A stretch of 64,000 nt of DNA from Alphaproteobacteria bacterium (lineage in GTDB: Bacteria; Pseudomonadota; Alphaproteobacteria; Rhizobiales; Rhizobiaceae): contig BOKV01000008.1 of assembly GCA_016861165.1 (NCBI GenBank), positions 62,001 to 126,000 on the forward strand. The letters are read 5' to 3'. The translations under genes and the position numbers were made by a program. The notes under the pieces were generated by a model. That model saw only the letters and a list, made by a program, of their open reading frames with translations, did not search any database and had not been told where the DNA came from. Below, in pieces: positions 1 to 8,779 of the stretch (within the stretch, counting starts at the first letter, position 1; the number at the start of each line of letters is the position of its first letter).

Positions 1-1379
1 GGATGCGAGGCGAGGCAGTCCTCGATCTCGCCGGGGCCGACGCGGTAGCCGGCCGAATTGATGATGTCGTCGTCGCGCCCGACGAAATGGAAATAGCCGT
101 CGGCGTCGACCACGCACTGGTCGCCGGTCAGCATCCAGTCGCCGACGAATTTGGCGGCCGTCGCCTCCGGGTCCTGCCAGTATTCGAGGAACATCACCGG
201 GTCGGGCCGGCGTACCGCCACCTGGCCGCGGGTGCCGGGCGCGCATTGGCGGCCCGCCTCGTCGACCACGGCGACGCGGTGCCCCGGCACCGGCTTGCCG
301 ATCGCCCCGGCCCGGCTCACCCCGAGCGCGGCGCACGAGCTCAGCACCAGATTGCATTCGGTCTGGCCGTAGAACTCGTTGACGGTGATGCCGAGCTCGC
401 GGCGCGCCCATTCGAACGTGTCGCGCCCGAGGCTCTCGCCGCCCGAGCCGATGGTACGGATCGCCAGGTCGAAGCGCTGGCGCGGCCGGTCGACCGTCTT
501 CATCAGCCGGAGCGCCGTCGGCGGGATGAAGGCGTTGGCGACCTTCATCTCGGCCATCAGGCGGAACGCCTTCTCCGGATCGAACCGTTCGAGCCCGCCA
601 TGGACTACCGGCACGCCGAAATGGAGGCAGGGCAGCAGGATGTTGAGGAGCCCGCCGGCCCAGGCCCAGTCGGCCGGCGTCCAGGCGACGTCGCCCGGTT
701 GCGGCATGAATTCGTGGTGGATCTCGACGCCGGGCAGGTGGCCGAGCAGCACCCGGTGGCCGTGCAGGGCCCCCTTGGGCGGACCGGTCGTGCCGGAGGT
801 GAAGATGATCAGCGCCGGCGTGTCCGGGGTGGTGTCGACCGGCGCGAAGGTGTCGGCGCAGTCGGCCAGCGCCTCGCCCAGGGCAAGTCCGCCCGCCGCC
901 GGATCGGCACCGGCCACCAGCACGTGGCGCAAAGCGGGCAGCCTTTCGCGCACGGCGCGCACCTTCGCCGCGCCGTCGCCATTGGTGATGACCGCGGCCA
1001 CGCCGGCCCGCCTGAGCCGAAACTCGATCGCGTCGGCGGCGAACAGCCGCGCCAGCGGCACGGCGATCATCCCCGCCTTGTAGATGGCGATGTGGGCCAC
1101 CGCCGCATCGGCGCTCTGCGGCAGGATGACGGCGACGCGGTCGCCCGGCCGCAATCCGCTTCGGGCAAACAGGTTGGCCAGCCGGTTCGACCGGCGCGCC
1201 AGCTCGCCATAGCTGACCGTCGATGCCGCCCCGTCCTCGCGCCAACGTATCAGCGCCACGCGGTCCGGTTGGCGCGCGGCATGAACATCGCAGACGGCGA
1301 CGCCCATGTTGAAGCGTTCAGGGATGTCCCAGGAGAACGCCGCCGCCACCGCTTCGAGACTGCCGGCCTGCTGGAGCAT
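1..1379 (-). CDS. AMP-dependent acyl-CoA synthetase, 3' end cut by window edge
   Basis: This gene is absent from the ORF track because its stop lies outside the window. I read it on the reverse strand. It is an acyl-adenylate-forming ligase that would activate a carboxylic acid to its CoA thioester through an acyl-AMP. The ATP-binding motif FTSGTTGPPKG is present mid-protein, followed by a GQTE-like adenylation motif and, near the window edge, LTGDQ and FVGRDDDIINSAGYRVGP, which are the hinge and C-terminal lysine-domain signatures. About 459 residues are visible. The ATG at 1379 follows an AGGAAG ribosome site and lies 4 bp after the stop of the MscS gene, so the two are probably cotranscribed. 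The substrate is not evident; medium-chain or aromatic acids are possible. Confidence 0.88.
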   Translation of the reverse strand, partial: MLQQAGSLEAVAAAFSWDIPERFNMGVAVCDVHAARQPDRVALIRWREDGAASTVSYGELARRSNRLANLFARSGLRPGDRVAVILPQSADAAVAHIAIYKAGMIAVPLARLFAADAIEFRLRRAGVAAVITNGDGAAKVRAVRERLPALRHVLVAGADPAAGGLALGEALADCADTFAPVDTTPDTPALIIFTSGTTGPPKGALHGHRVLLGHLPGVEIHHEFMPQPGDVAWTPADWAWAGGLLNILLPCLHFGVPVVHGGLERFDPEKAFRLMAEMKVANAFIPPTALRLMKTVDRPRQRFDLAIRTIGSGGESLGRDTFEWARRELGITVNEFYGQTECNLVLSSCAALGVSRAGAIGKPVPGHRVAVVDEAGRQCAPGTRGQVAVRRPDPVMFLEYWQDPEATAAKFVGDWMLTGDQCVVDADGYFHFVGRDDDIINSAGYRVGPGEIEDCLASH

Positions 1380-1383
1380 GGGG

Positions 1384-3888
1384 TCAGCTTCCTTCTCTTC
1401 CCCGTCGCCGACGCGCCCCGCTGGCGGTCGGAGCGCCTTTCGCGGCCTTGTCGCCGGCGGCGCGGACCCGACCGGCCAGTGCCTCGAGCCCGCTTCTGAT
1501 GTGCAGGTCGCGCTGCGGGAACGGGATGGCAATGCCGGCAGCACGCAGCCGGCGCAGGATGTCGAAGCGCAGGTCGCTCCTCACCCCGAAGCCGAGGCCG
1601 ATGTCGCCCACCCAGGCACGCAACTCGAAGATCAGCGCGTCGGCGCCGAAATCCATGAAGAAGACCGCCGGCTCCGGCCGCTGCAGGATGGTCGGATGGT
1701 CGGCGGCGCATGCGAGCAGGATGGCGCGCACCTCGTCGGGATCGCTTTCATAGCCGACGCCGACGCGGACGCCGATGCGGCCGAGCTTGGTGCGGTGGGT
1801 CCAGTTGGTCAGCGAATCGGTGATCAGCGTCGAATTCGGCACGATCACCGTGGCGCGGTCGAAGGTCTCGATCTCGGTCGAGCGCACCGAAATGCGGCGC
1901 ACCGTGCCCTCGCCGGCGCTGGTGATGATCCAGTCGCCCGCCTTGATCGGCCGCTCCGCCAGCAGGATCAGCCCCGACACGAAGTTGTTGACGATGCTCT
2001 GCAGGCCGAGGCCGATGCCGACCGACAACGCGCCGGCGACCAACGCGATGTTGGTGAGGTCGAGCCCGGCCGAGCCGATGGCGAGCAGCGCCGCCAGCAC
2101 GAAGCCGACATAGCCGAGCACGGTGGTGATCGAATTCCTCAGGCCGGTGTCGAGATTGGTCGTCGGCAGATACTGGTTGGCGACCCACTGCTGGACTGTG
2201 CGCGTGGCGATGATGCCGATGACGAACAGCGTCAGCGCTGTCAGGATCGCCGAGAACGAGATGGTCAGCTCGCCGATCTGAAATCCGAAAAAGGCACGGT
2301 TGACGAAGACCAGCCAATCGGCGGTGCGCACGCCCCAAGGCAGCAGCAGCGCCATGATGGCGGCGATCACGACGACGACGCGCAGGAGGCCGAATCCCAG
2401 CACGGCGATCTGGCGCGCCGACGACGCGCCGATGCCGGTCGCCCGCGCCGCCCACATGTACACCGACCGGTCCGGGTCGAGTGCCGCCTGCCTCGCCTCG
2501 TCGATCCAGGCCATGACCAGCCACAGCATGCCGATGACGATCAAGCCGATGATGATCTGGTAGGCGACGAACTCGGCGAGCGCGATGAAGCCGAACAGCA
2601 GCGCGCCGACGGCGACGACGACGCCGAGCCACAGCAGCCACCGCACGTACTGCCAGCGGATCAGCCGCGCCACCGGCGCGGCGTCGATGTCGTCTTCCGG
2701 GCCGCCATAGGCGACGAGAAGCAGGGCGCGGGCCGTGGCGAGGATGCAGACGAGCGCGAACAGCCCGCTCAGGGCGAGCGAAATTTCGAACGGCGCCTGC
2801 AGCAGCACCGCCGCCACGCCGAGCACATGCAGCGTGCCGGCCAGCACCAGACCGGCGGTGACGACGCTCATCAGGTTGCGGGCGGCCGCGTCGGTCAGGT
2901 CGGCGATGCGCAGCTCGCGCCGGGCCGGGCGCGCGAAGACGCGCAGCAGCGCCAGCGCAACCACCACCACGCAGAGCGCATAGACCGAATTGGTCATCAG
3001 CCGGTCGATGCGCACGCCGAGCAGTGAGCTGCCCGAGACCATGCGCGCGGCGAACAGCAGCAGCAGCGCCGGCAGGACACCGCCGCGCAGGAAGTCGCCC
3101 AGATGGCGCGCACCGCTGCCGTCGGCTCCGGCTTCCCCGGCAACTGCGGGCGGCAGGCCGTCGAAGTGGCGGGCGATCCGGCGGGCAACATACCAGGCCA
3201 CCGCCAAGCCGGCGCCGATCTGCGCCAGCAGCAGGAGCAGGGCGGCGGGCGTGGCGGCGATGCGCTGGGCGGACGCGGTGGCCGATTCCGTCAGCACCAG
3301 CCTGAGGCTGCGCAGGAAGCGTGGCAGACCGGCCGTGCCGTCGCGCCACAGCACCGGATCGAGGATGGAGCGCGACCGCTCGGTCAGCGAACGGACGAAC
3401 CGGTCGCGCCGCTTCGACAGCGCGGCGCTGTTGATCTGGTCGGCGCGCACGATGGTGAGCCGGGCCTCGCGCAGCGGGCCATCGGCGGCCGCCAGTGCCG
3501 CCTGCAGCGCCTTGCGCCGCGCCGCCACCGCCTCGCCCTCGGGCGCGTCGCCGTTCGCCGGTGCCGGGCCGAGCTGATCGATCTGCTGCTGGATTTCGCG
3601 CACGCCGGGGCTGAGCCGGCCGACCAGCGCCGCTGCCTGGTGGCTGATGCGGCCGGCCTCCTCCGAGATCCTGGCGAGCTCGGCGTCCGTCACGCCCTCG
3701 CGGTTGAGCGCCTGCTGGAGCCCGTCGAGGACGCGGCTCCATCCCTCGACCGACTGCGCCTGGGCGGGGGCCTGCTCGCGCGGCGGCGCGGCGTCCTGCG
3801 CCGATGCCACCGCCGGCATCCAGGCGATCGCCGCGACGGCGAGCCAGAGCCAGACGGCGAGCGCGGCGGCCGTGCGTTTGATCGTCAT
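1384..3888 (-). CDS. MscS-family mechanosensitive channel with DUF3772 domain
   Basis: An 834-residue inner-membrane channel protein. The track ORF extends to 5004, but the gene starts at the ATG at 3888, which is followed by a clear signal peptide ending near VASAQ. Next come a periplasmic region with helical DUF3772-like character, about ten hydrophobic segments, and the MscS pore and beta domain near residues 640-760 (FVSGLILLAERPIKAGDW, then VRRISVRSTEIETFDRATV). Large MscS proteins of this type release solutes under hypo-osmotic stress. It sits directly upstream of the acyl-CoA synthetase, with only 4 bp between them. The reading frame is intact. Confidence 0.9.
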   Translation of the reverse strand: MTIKRTAAALAVWLWLAVAAIAWMPAVASAQDAAPPREQAPAQAQSVEGWSRVLDGLQQALNREGVTDAELARISEEAGRISHQAAALVGRLSPGVREIQQQIDQLGPAPANGDAPEGEAVAARRKALQAALAAADGPLREARLTIVRADQINSAALSKRRDRFVRSLTERSRSILDPVLWRDGTAGLPRFLRSLRLVLTESATASAQRIAATPAALLLLLAQIGAGLAVAWYVARRIARHFDGLPPAVAGEAGADGSGARHLGDFLRGGVLPALLLLFAARMVSGSSLLGVRIDRLMTNSVYALCVVVVALALLRVFARPARRELRIADLTDAAARNLMSVVTAGLVLAGTLHVLGVAAVLLQAPFEISLALSGLFALVCILATARALLLVAYGGPEDDIDAAPVARLIRWQYVRWLLWLGVVVAVGALLFGFIALAEFVAYQIIIGLIVIGMLWLVMAWIDEARQAALDPDRSVYMWAARATGIGASSARQIAVLGFGLLRVVVVIAAIMALLLPWGVRTADWLVFVNRAFFGFQIGELTISFSAILTALTLFVIGIIATRTVQQWVANQYLPTTNLDTGLRNSITTVLGYVGFVLAALLAIGSAGLDLTNIALVAGALSVGIGLGLQSIVNNFVSGLILLAERPIKAGDWIITSAGEGTVRRISVRSTEIETFDRATVIVPNSTLITDSLTNWTHRTKLGRIGVRVGVGYESDPDEVRAILLACAADHPTILQRPEPAVFFMDFGADALIFELRAWVGDIGLGFGVRSDLRFDILRRLRAAGIAIPFPQRDLHIRSGLEALAGRVRAAGDKAAKGAPTASGARRRRGREGS

Positions 3889-3983
3889 CGCGATGGTCCC
3901 GGTCTCCTCCCTCGGCGGGCTGGTCGTGCGTCGCCGGCGCGGCGCCCGGTTCGCCCGCCAGTGTAGGCGGCAAAACGCCGCCT

Positions 3984-4934
3984 TCAAGGCCGCCGTCTCC
4001 GGTCCGGCCGCAGCGGTTGGCACCGCAGGTCGGCCATGTCGATCAGGGCGCCCGGTCGGCGGACAACCCGGCTGGCGACGGCATGGGCCTGGCGCACCGC
4101 CTCCGTCCGGCCGTCGCCGGCCGCCCGCCGCGCCAGATAGGCGCCGTTGAACGAATCGCCGGCACCGGTGGTGTCGACCGGTTGTACCCGTTCGAGCCCA
4201 TCGACGACGCTGATGGCGTCGGGCGTGGCGAGCGTCACCGGCCCGCCGCCAGATTTTACCACCACCTCGTCGCAGCCGGCCGCCAGGTAGCGCCGTGCCG
4301 TGGCCTGGGGATCGGCATCGCCGAACGCGGCCTGCTCGTCGTCGGCGCTCGGCAGCACGATCGCGGCGGCGCCGGCTGCCGCGCTGATCGCCTCGCGCAG
4401 GGCGCCGGCGTCCTCCCACAGCCGCGGCCGGATGTTGGGATCGAAGACCGTCCGCTTGCCCGCCGCGCGGGCCGCCGCAATGCGCTCGACGAGAAGACTG
4501 CGCCGCTCCGCCGCCAGGATCGCCAGCGTGATGCCGGAGAAGTAGACCATGTCGGCGGCGGCGAGCGCCGCGGCGAGCGCCGCCTCGTCGTCGGCCAGCA
4601 GGCGGGCGGCCGACTGGCCGCGCCAGTAGGTGAACGAGCGCTCGCCGTCGTCGACATCGATGAGATAGAGGCCGGGCTGGCGCGCTGCGTCGCGCCCGAT
4701 GCGCGACGTGCCGAGGCCGGCGTCCTGGAGGAAGGCGACCATCCGGTCCGAATAGCGGTCGGTGCCGACGCGCGTGAAGAAGTCGACGTCCCATTGCTCG
4801 CGCGGCGCCAGGGCGCGGAAATACCAGGCGGTGTTGAGCGTGTCGCCGGCAAAGCCCATCCGCCACAGCCCGGCTGGGTCGCGGGCCAGTTCGATCATGC
4901 ACTCGCCGATGGCGAGGAAGTTGCCCCGCGCCAC
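3984..4934 (-). CDS. kdgK: PfkB-family sugar kinase, probably 2-keto-3-deoxygluconate kinase
   Basis: A 316-residue ribokinase-like enzyme. The N-terminus has GECMIEL, a substrate loop follows with FAGDTLNTAWYF, and the C-terminal anion hole and catalytic base are in DTTGAGDSFNGAYL. This combination is typical of 2-dehydro-3-deoxygluconokinase, which phosphorylates KDG in sugar-acid and Entner-Doudoroff metabolism. Exact substrate specificity cannot be proven from sequence, and other PfkB sugar kinases remain possible. It lies 95 bp upstream of the MscS gene on the same strand. The ATG is 26 bp past the 3' end of tRNA-Leu, which is on the same strand. Confidence 0.85.
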   Translation of the reverse strand: MARGNFLAIGECMIELARDPAGLWRMGFAGDTLNTAWYFRALAPREQWDVDFFTRVGTDRYSDRMVAFLQDAGLGTSRIGRDAARQPGLYLIDVDDGERSFTYWRGQSAARLLADDEAALAAALAAADMVYFSGITLAILAAERRSLLVERIAAARAAGKRTVFDPNIRPRLWEDAGALREAISAAAGAAAIVLPSADDEQAAFGDADPQATARRYLAAGCDEVVVKSGGGPVTLATPDAISVVDGLERVQPVDTTGAGDSFNGAYLARRAAGDGRTEAVRQAHAVASRVVRRPGALIDMADLRCQPLRPDRRRRP

Positions 4935-4960
4935 TGCCGCCCCTCCTCATGTCCGGGCAA

Positions 4961-5047
4961 TGGTGCCCCTGGCCGGACTCGAACCAGCACGCCCGCGAGG
5001 GCAACAGATTTTGAGTCTGCCGCGTCTACCAATTCCGCCACAGGGGC
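4961..5047 (-). tRNA. tRNA-Leu (anticodon CAA)
   Basis: An 87-nt class II tRNA read on the reverse strand. The acceptor arm GCCCCTG pairs with CAGGGGC, followed by A and an encoded CCA. The anticodon stem GCAGA/TCTGT carries the 7-nt loop CTCAAAA, giving CAA, which decodes UUG. The T arm GGTTCGAGTCC is present and there is a long variable arm, as expected for leucine tRNAs. The short ORFs crossing it are spurious. Confidence 0.97.
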
Positions 5048-5269
5048 CCGCCGCTGCGACTATCGCTTCCGGCACTGGAGGTCAATCGCCGCCCGGCCCG
5101 TTCCCGGCCGTTGGCGCGCGCCGATCCGTGCCGGTCAGCTGGAATCTGGCCGCCTGCGGCTGCCCCCACGGCTGCCCAACAGCCGCCCTTGGCCCATGGA
5201 CGCGGCGGTCGATCCCGTCTAAAGGTCGCCGCGCCGAACCTGGCCAACTTGCGATTCGGAATCCCCCGC

Positions 5270-5851
5270 ATGATCCGATGGCTCTACGACTGGGTGTTCT
5301 CGCTCGCCCGCCACCGGCGCGCCAACTGGGCGCTGGCGGGCATCTCCTTCATCGAGAGTTCGGTGTTCCCGATCCCGCCCGACGCGCTGCTGATCCCGAT
5401 GGTTCTGGCCGAACGGCGCCGCTGGCTGATGATCGCCCTCATCTGCACCGTCGCCTCGGTCGCCGGCGCCTTCCTCGGCTATTTCATCGGCGCGGTGCTC
5501 TACGAGGCGATCGGCAAGCCGGTGCTGGCCTTCTACGGCATGCAGAACCGCTTCGACGACATCGCCAACTGGTACAATGAATGGGGCGGCTGGGGGGTGC
5601 TGTTTGCCGCTGTCACGCCGTTCCCCTACAAGGTGCTGACCATCTTCTCCGGCGCCACCGGGCTCAACCTCGTCGTCTTCACCGTGGTCAGCATCATCGG
5701 CCGCGGCGCGCGCTTCTTCATTGTCGCCGCACTTCTGTATTATTACGGCGAGCCTGTGCGCCTGTTCATCGAGCGGCGGCTGGGGCTCATGTTCACGCTT
5801 GGCCTTGTCCTGCTGATCGGCGGCTTCGTGATGGTCAAATACGTATTCTGA
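5270..5851 (+). CDS. DedA/VTT-like (YqaA-type) inner-membrane protein
   Basis: A 193-residue integral membrane protein with about five hydrophobic segments. The family loop is recognisable: ESSVFPIPPDALLIPMVL near residue 25, and the re-entrant motif TPFPYKVLTIFSG near residue 115. DedA/VTT proteins are implicated in lipid scrambling and envelope stress. The track extends upstream, but the ATG at 5270 (MIRWLYDWV) gives the family's normal length, and the upstream part lacks homology-like sequence. The dsbB gene starts 8 bp after the stop, so the pair is likely an operon, a common pairing in Rhizobiales. Confidence 0.85.
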   Translation: MIRWLYDWVFSLARHRRANWALAGISFIESSVFPIPPDALLIPMVLAERRRWLMIALICTVASVAGAFLGYFIGAVLYEAIGKPVLAFYGMQNRFDDIANWYNEWGGWGVLFAAVTPFPYKVLTIFSGATGLNLVVFTVVSIIGRGARFFIVAALLYYYGEPVRLFIERRLGLMFTLGLVLLIGGFVMVKYVF

Positions 5852-5859
5852 GAGGGACA

Positions 5860-6375
5860 ATGGCAAGCCTGTGGAACCTGGCGCGGGATCGCGGCGTGGT
5901 CGCTTTGGCGCTGTTTTTCGCCATGGCCGCGGTCATCGCCGCCGTGCAGGGCTTCGAGCATATCGGCGGCTACATCCCCTGCAAGCTGTGCCTGGGTCAG
6001 CGCGAGCCCTACTACGCGGCGATGCCGGTGGCGCTTCTCGCCGCCGTCGCGGCCTGGCGCGGCTGGCCGGCCTTCGTCGGCCGCGGCCTCCTCGCCATCG
6101 TCGGCCTGCTGCTCGTCTACACGCTGGCACTCGGTGTTCACCACGCCGGCGTTGAGTGGGCATGGTGGGCCGGCCCGAGCGATTGCGGCGCGGTCGCCGG
6201 CGGCATCTCGACCGATGTCCGCGATCTGCTCGGCGACCTCACCGCCAGGCGGCCGCCCTCATGCGACGAGGCGGCCGGCCGTTTCCTCGGGCTTTCGTTT
6301 GCCGGCTGGAACGTGGTCGCGGCGGCGGCGCTCGCGGTGGTCGCCTGGCGCGGCGCCCTCGCCAGTGGCGACTGA
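5860..6375 (+). CDS. dsbB: Disulfide bond formation protein DsbB
   Basis: A 171-residue membrane thiol oxidoreductase that would reoxidise periplasmic DsbA and pass electrons to quinone. It has four predicted membrane helices. The first redox pair is Cys41-Cys44 (PCKLCLGQR) and the second is Cys109 and Cys135 in the second periplasmic loop, so all four family cysteines are present. The C-terminal FLGLSFAGWN is typical of alphaproteobacterial DsbB. The ATG at 5860 follows AGAGGGAC. It is cotranscribed with the upstream DedA-like gene. No dsbA lies nearby. Confidence 0.9.
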   Translation: MASLWNLARDRGVVALALFFAMAAVIAAVQGFEHIGGYIPCKLCLGQREPYYAAMPVALLAAVAAWRGWPAFVGRGLLAIVGLLLVYTLALGVHHAGVEWAWWAGPSDCGAVAGGISTDVRDLLGDLTARRPPSCDEAAGRFLGLSFAGWNVVAAAALAVVAWRGALASGD

Positions 6376-6386
6376 CCGGAGCCCGC

Positions 6387-6950
6387 TCACGGCTCCAGTT
6401 CGGTGTCCCAGTAGAGGAAGTCCATCCAGCTGTCGTGCAAATAATTGGGCGGAAATTTCCGCCCGTTCCTGTGCAGGTCCTCGATCGACGGCATGTACGG
6501 TTTCTGCGTCGGCCACATGCCGGATTCGCGCGGCAGCAAATTGCCCTTCCTGAGATTGCAGGGCGAGCAGGCGGCGCAGACATTCTCCCAGGTGGTCTGC
6601 CCACCCTTCGAGCGGGGAACGACATGGTCGAAAGTCAGGTCCTCGCCACTGCCGCAATACTGGCACTGGAAGCGGTCGCGCAGGAACACGTTGAAGCGGG
6701 TGAAGGCCGGGTGGCGGCTCGGCCGCACGAACGTCTTCAGGCTGACGACACTCGGCAGGTTCATGGCGAATGAGGGACTGCGCACCGCCGCCTCGTATTC
6801 GGCGACGATGTTGACGCGATCCAGGAACACCGCCTTGATGGCATCCTGCCACGACCACAGCGACAGCGGATAGTAGCTGAGCGGCCGGTAGTCCGCGTTC
6901 AGCACCAGTGCGGGATGCGCATCCGGCGAAACAGCGATCGTCAACGCCAC
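6387..6950 (-). CDS. HNH endonuclease family protein
   Basis: A 187-residue protein with an HNH nuclease core: CQYCG near residue 94, the metal-binding strand DHVVPRSKGG near residue 108, and CSPCN near residue 129. The two CxxC pairs form the zinc knuckle and the DH pair the catalytic site. This is a conserved chromosomal HNH protein in Rhizobiales whose physiological DNA target is not established. It converges on dsbB (11 bp between stops). The upstream flank contains repeat copy 1. There is nothing phage-like nearby, so I do not regard it as part of a mobile element. Confidence 0.88.
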   Translation of the reverse strand: MALTIAVSPDAHPALVLNADYRPLSYYPLSLWSWQDAIKAVFLDRVNIVAEYEAAVRSPSFAMNLPSVVSLKTFVRPSRHPAFTRFNVFLRDRFQCQYCGSGEDLTFDHVVPRSKGGQTTWENVCAACSPCNLRKGNLLPRESGMWPTQKPYMPSIEDLHRNGRKFPPNYLHDSWMDFLYWDTELEP

Positions 6951-7089
6951 CTCCTTCCCGCAGCCGTTTCGTCCGCGCCACTATCTAAAGCCTCTGTGTC
7001 AGGCTTGTGAAGCCGGGCCGTCGCGATTTCCGCGCCAGCACGCGGGGCGGCGAGACGCGGCGGGCAGGTTGCTTGCGACAGCCAGGCTG

Positions 7090-7187
7090 GCTTCATCCCA
7101 CCGAGCGGCACCGCGAGCCGGACCAAGATGACGTGGCAGAACAGACAGACGGAGCAAGACCCCGGTTCATCTGGATCGGGTCTTGCC
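7090..7187 (+). repeat. Dispersed ~100-bp intergenic repeat, copy 1
   Basis: Orientation is defined by the left end GCTTCATCCC. The left half carries CCGAGCGG and AAGATGACG. The right half is a hairpin with arms GCAAGACCC and GGGTCTTGC. The right arm lies inside the 3' end of the alkA-like gene on the opposite strand, giving its last six codons and its TGA. It is more diverged than copies 2 and 5. Confidence 0.85.
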
Positions 7188-7838
7188 ATGGAGCGGCGCC
7201 GGCATGGCGTCGCGGCCGCCCCTCACCGCCCGGTAGTATGCCCAGAACAGGCGCGCGGCGACCCCGCGCCATGGCGCCCAGCGGCACGCGATCTCACGCA
7301 GGCGGCGCTCGTCGGGCCGCGCCTCGAACTGGAAAGCGATGCGCACCGCCTCCTTCAGCGCGAGGTCGCCGGCCGGGAAGATGTCGGGATGGCCGCCGCA
7401 GAACAGCAGGAAGATTTCGGCAGTCCACGGGCCGATGCCGGGCACGGCGGTGAGCCGCGCCAGCGCCTCGTCGGGTGGCGACCGGCTGAGCCCGGCAAGA
7501 TCGAGCCGCCCGCCGATGACGGCCTGCGCGGCGGCGGTGAGCGCCGCCTGCTTGGGCCGCGACAGCCCGGCCTGGCGCATCACCGCCTCGCCGCGATCGA
7601 TCAGCGTCGGCGCGTCGAGCGGCTCGACCAGCGCGATCAGCCGGCGCAGGATCGCCTCGGCGCTCGCCCGCGACACCTGCTGACCGACGATGATGCCGGC
7701 AAGGCCGGCGAAATCCGGGCTTGACAGCCTGAGCGGCAGCGGCCCGGCCAGCGCCGCCACCGGCGCCAGCGCGGGGTCGGCGGCGATCAGCGCCGCCAGC
7801 CCGCGTTCCACATCACCCGCCGTCCGGATCGCCCTCAT
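7167..7838 (-). CDS. alkA: DNA-3-methyladenine glycosylase II (AlkA-like, HhH-GPD)
   Basis: A 223-residue base-excision repair glycosylase. The helix-hairpin-helix and catalytic region reads AVPGIGPWTAEIFLL near residue 148, followed by PAGDLALKEA, in which the aspartate is the expected catalytic residue. An N-terminal GQQVSRASA helix matches the family. The track start at 8033 would overlap gluQ; the ATG at 7838 (MRAIRTAG) is better and leaves 41 bp to the divergent gluQ. The last residues GKTRSR and the stop codon lie inside repeat copy 1, so the C-terminus was probably altered by the repeat. Confidence 0.85.
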   Translation of the reverse strand: MRAIRTAGDVERGLAALIAADPALAPVAALAGPLPLRLSSPDFAGLAGIIVGQQVSRASAEAILRRLIALVEPLDAPTLIDRGEAVMRQAGLSRPKQAALTAAAQAVIGGRLDLAGLSRSPPDEALARLTAVPGIGPWTAEIFLLFCGGHPDIFPAGDLALKEAVRIAFQFEARPDERRLREIACRWAPWRGVAARLFWAYYRAVRGGRDAMPAPLHGKTRSR

Positions 7839-7879
7839 GCCGCTTGCCGCAATTGCCGCAGCCCCGATAGTCTGCCGCG

Positions 7880-8779
7880 ATGAATAAGCCGGTCTTCCGC
7901 TTCGCGCCAAGTCCCAACGGACTGCTCCACCTCGGCCACGCCTATTCGGCCCTGCTGAACCTGCGCATGGCGCGCCGGGCGGGCGCCACGCTGCTCCTGC
8001 GCATTGAAGACATCGATACGGTCCGCTGCACACCCGAAAACGAGGCGATGATGCTCAAGGACCTCGAATGGCTCGGCTTCGAGTGGGACGCACCGCCGCG
8101 GCGCCAGTCGGAACATTTCGACGAATACCGCGCTGCCCTCGACGAACTGCTCGACGCCGGTCTCGCCTATCCGGCGCTGATGAGCCGCGCCGAAATCCGC
8201 CGCGCGGTCGAGGCGGCCACCGCCAGCGGCCGTTCGTGGCCGTGCGATCCTGACGGCGCGCCGCACTATCCGGGCCGTGAGCGCGATCTCGACCTGGCGC
8301 GACGGCGACAGATCGTCGCTGGCAGCGGCGACTACACGCTGAGGCTCGATGCCGCCGCCGCCGCCGCGCATATCGGGCGTGCGCTGCACTGGACCGAGGA
8401 AGGCTGCGGACCCGACGGCCAGTCGGGGCGCATCCGCGCTGATCTTGCCCCTTGGGGCGATCCGATCCTCGGCCGCCGCGACGTGCCGGCGAGCTATCAC
8501 CTAGCCTGCGTGATCGACGACGCCGCCCAGGGCGTTTCCGACGTGGTGCGCGGCCGCGACCTCTTCTTCGCCACGGCGATCCACCGGGCCCTGCAGGAGC
8601 TGTTCGGCCTGCCCGAGCCCGCCTATTTCCACCACGACCTCATCCTCGACGAGGACGGCCGCAAGCTGTCGAAGAGCCGATCTTCGACGGCGCTGCGCCA
8701 CCTGCGCGCCGCCGGGCTGACCGCCACCGACATCGCCCGCATGGTCGGGCTCGCCGACGAGCCGGTCAGGTGTGCGTGA
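7880..8779 (+). CDS. gluQ: Glutamyl-Q tRNA(Asp) synthetase
   Basis: A 299-residue truncated glutamyl-tRNA synthetase paralogue that attaches glutamate to queuosine in the anticodon wobble position of tRNA-Asp. It has the class I signature HLGH at residues 17-20 and the KMSKS equivalent KLSKS near residue 255. It lacks the anticodon-binding domain of full GluRS, as expected for GluQ/YadB. The substrate-loop motif RIEDIDTVRC is present. It is divergent from alkA, and its end overlaps the convergent small membrane protein by 14 bp. The frame is intact. Confidence 0.93.
   Translation: MNKPVFRFAPSPNGLLHLGHAYSALLNLRMARRAGATLLLRIEDIDTVRCTPENEAMMLKDLEWLGFEWDAPPRRQSEHFDEYRAALDELLDAGLAYPALMSRAEIRRAVEAATASGRSWPCDPDGAPHYPGRERDLDLARRRQIVAGSGDYTLRLDAAAAAAHIGRALHWTEEGCGPDGQSGRIRADLAPWGDPILGRRDVPASYHLACVIDDAAQGVSDVVRGRDLFFATAIHRALQELFGLPEPAYFHHDLILDEDGRKLSKSRSSTALRHLRAAGLTATDIARMVGLADEPVRCA

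Noticed and set aside
3-1499. 498-aa plus-strand ORF
   Set aside because: It is the antisense shadow of the acyl-CoA synthetase; composition is Arg/Gly/Ala/Asp without any domain, and the reverse strand carries clear adenylation motifs.
6387-6950. HNH gene as part of a restriction system or mobile intron
   Set aside because: There is no methyltransferase, intron structure or transposase nearby; the protein matches a conserved chromosomal rhizobial family.
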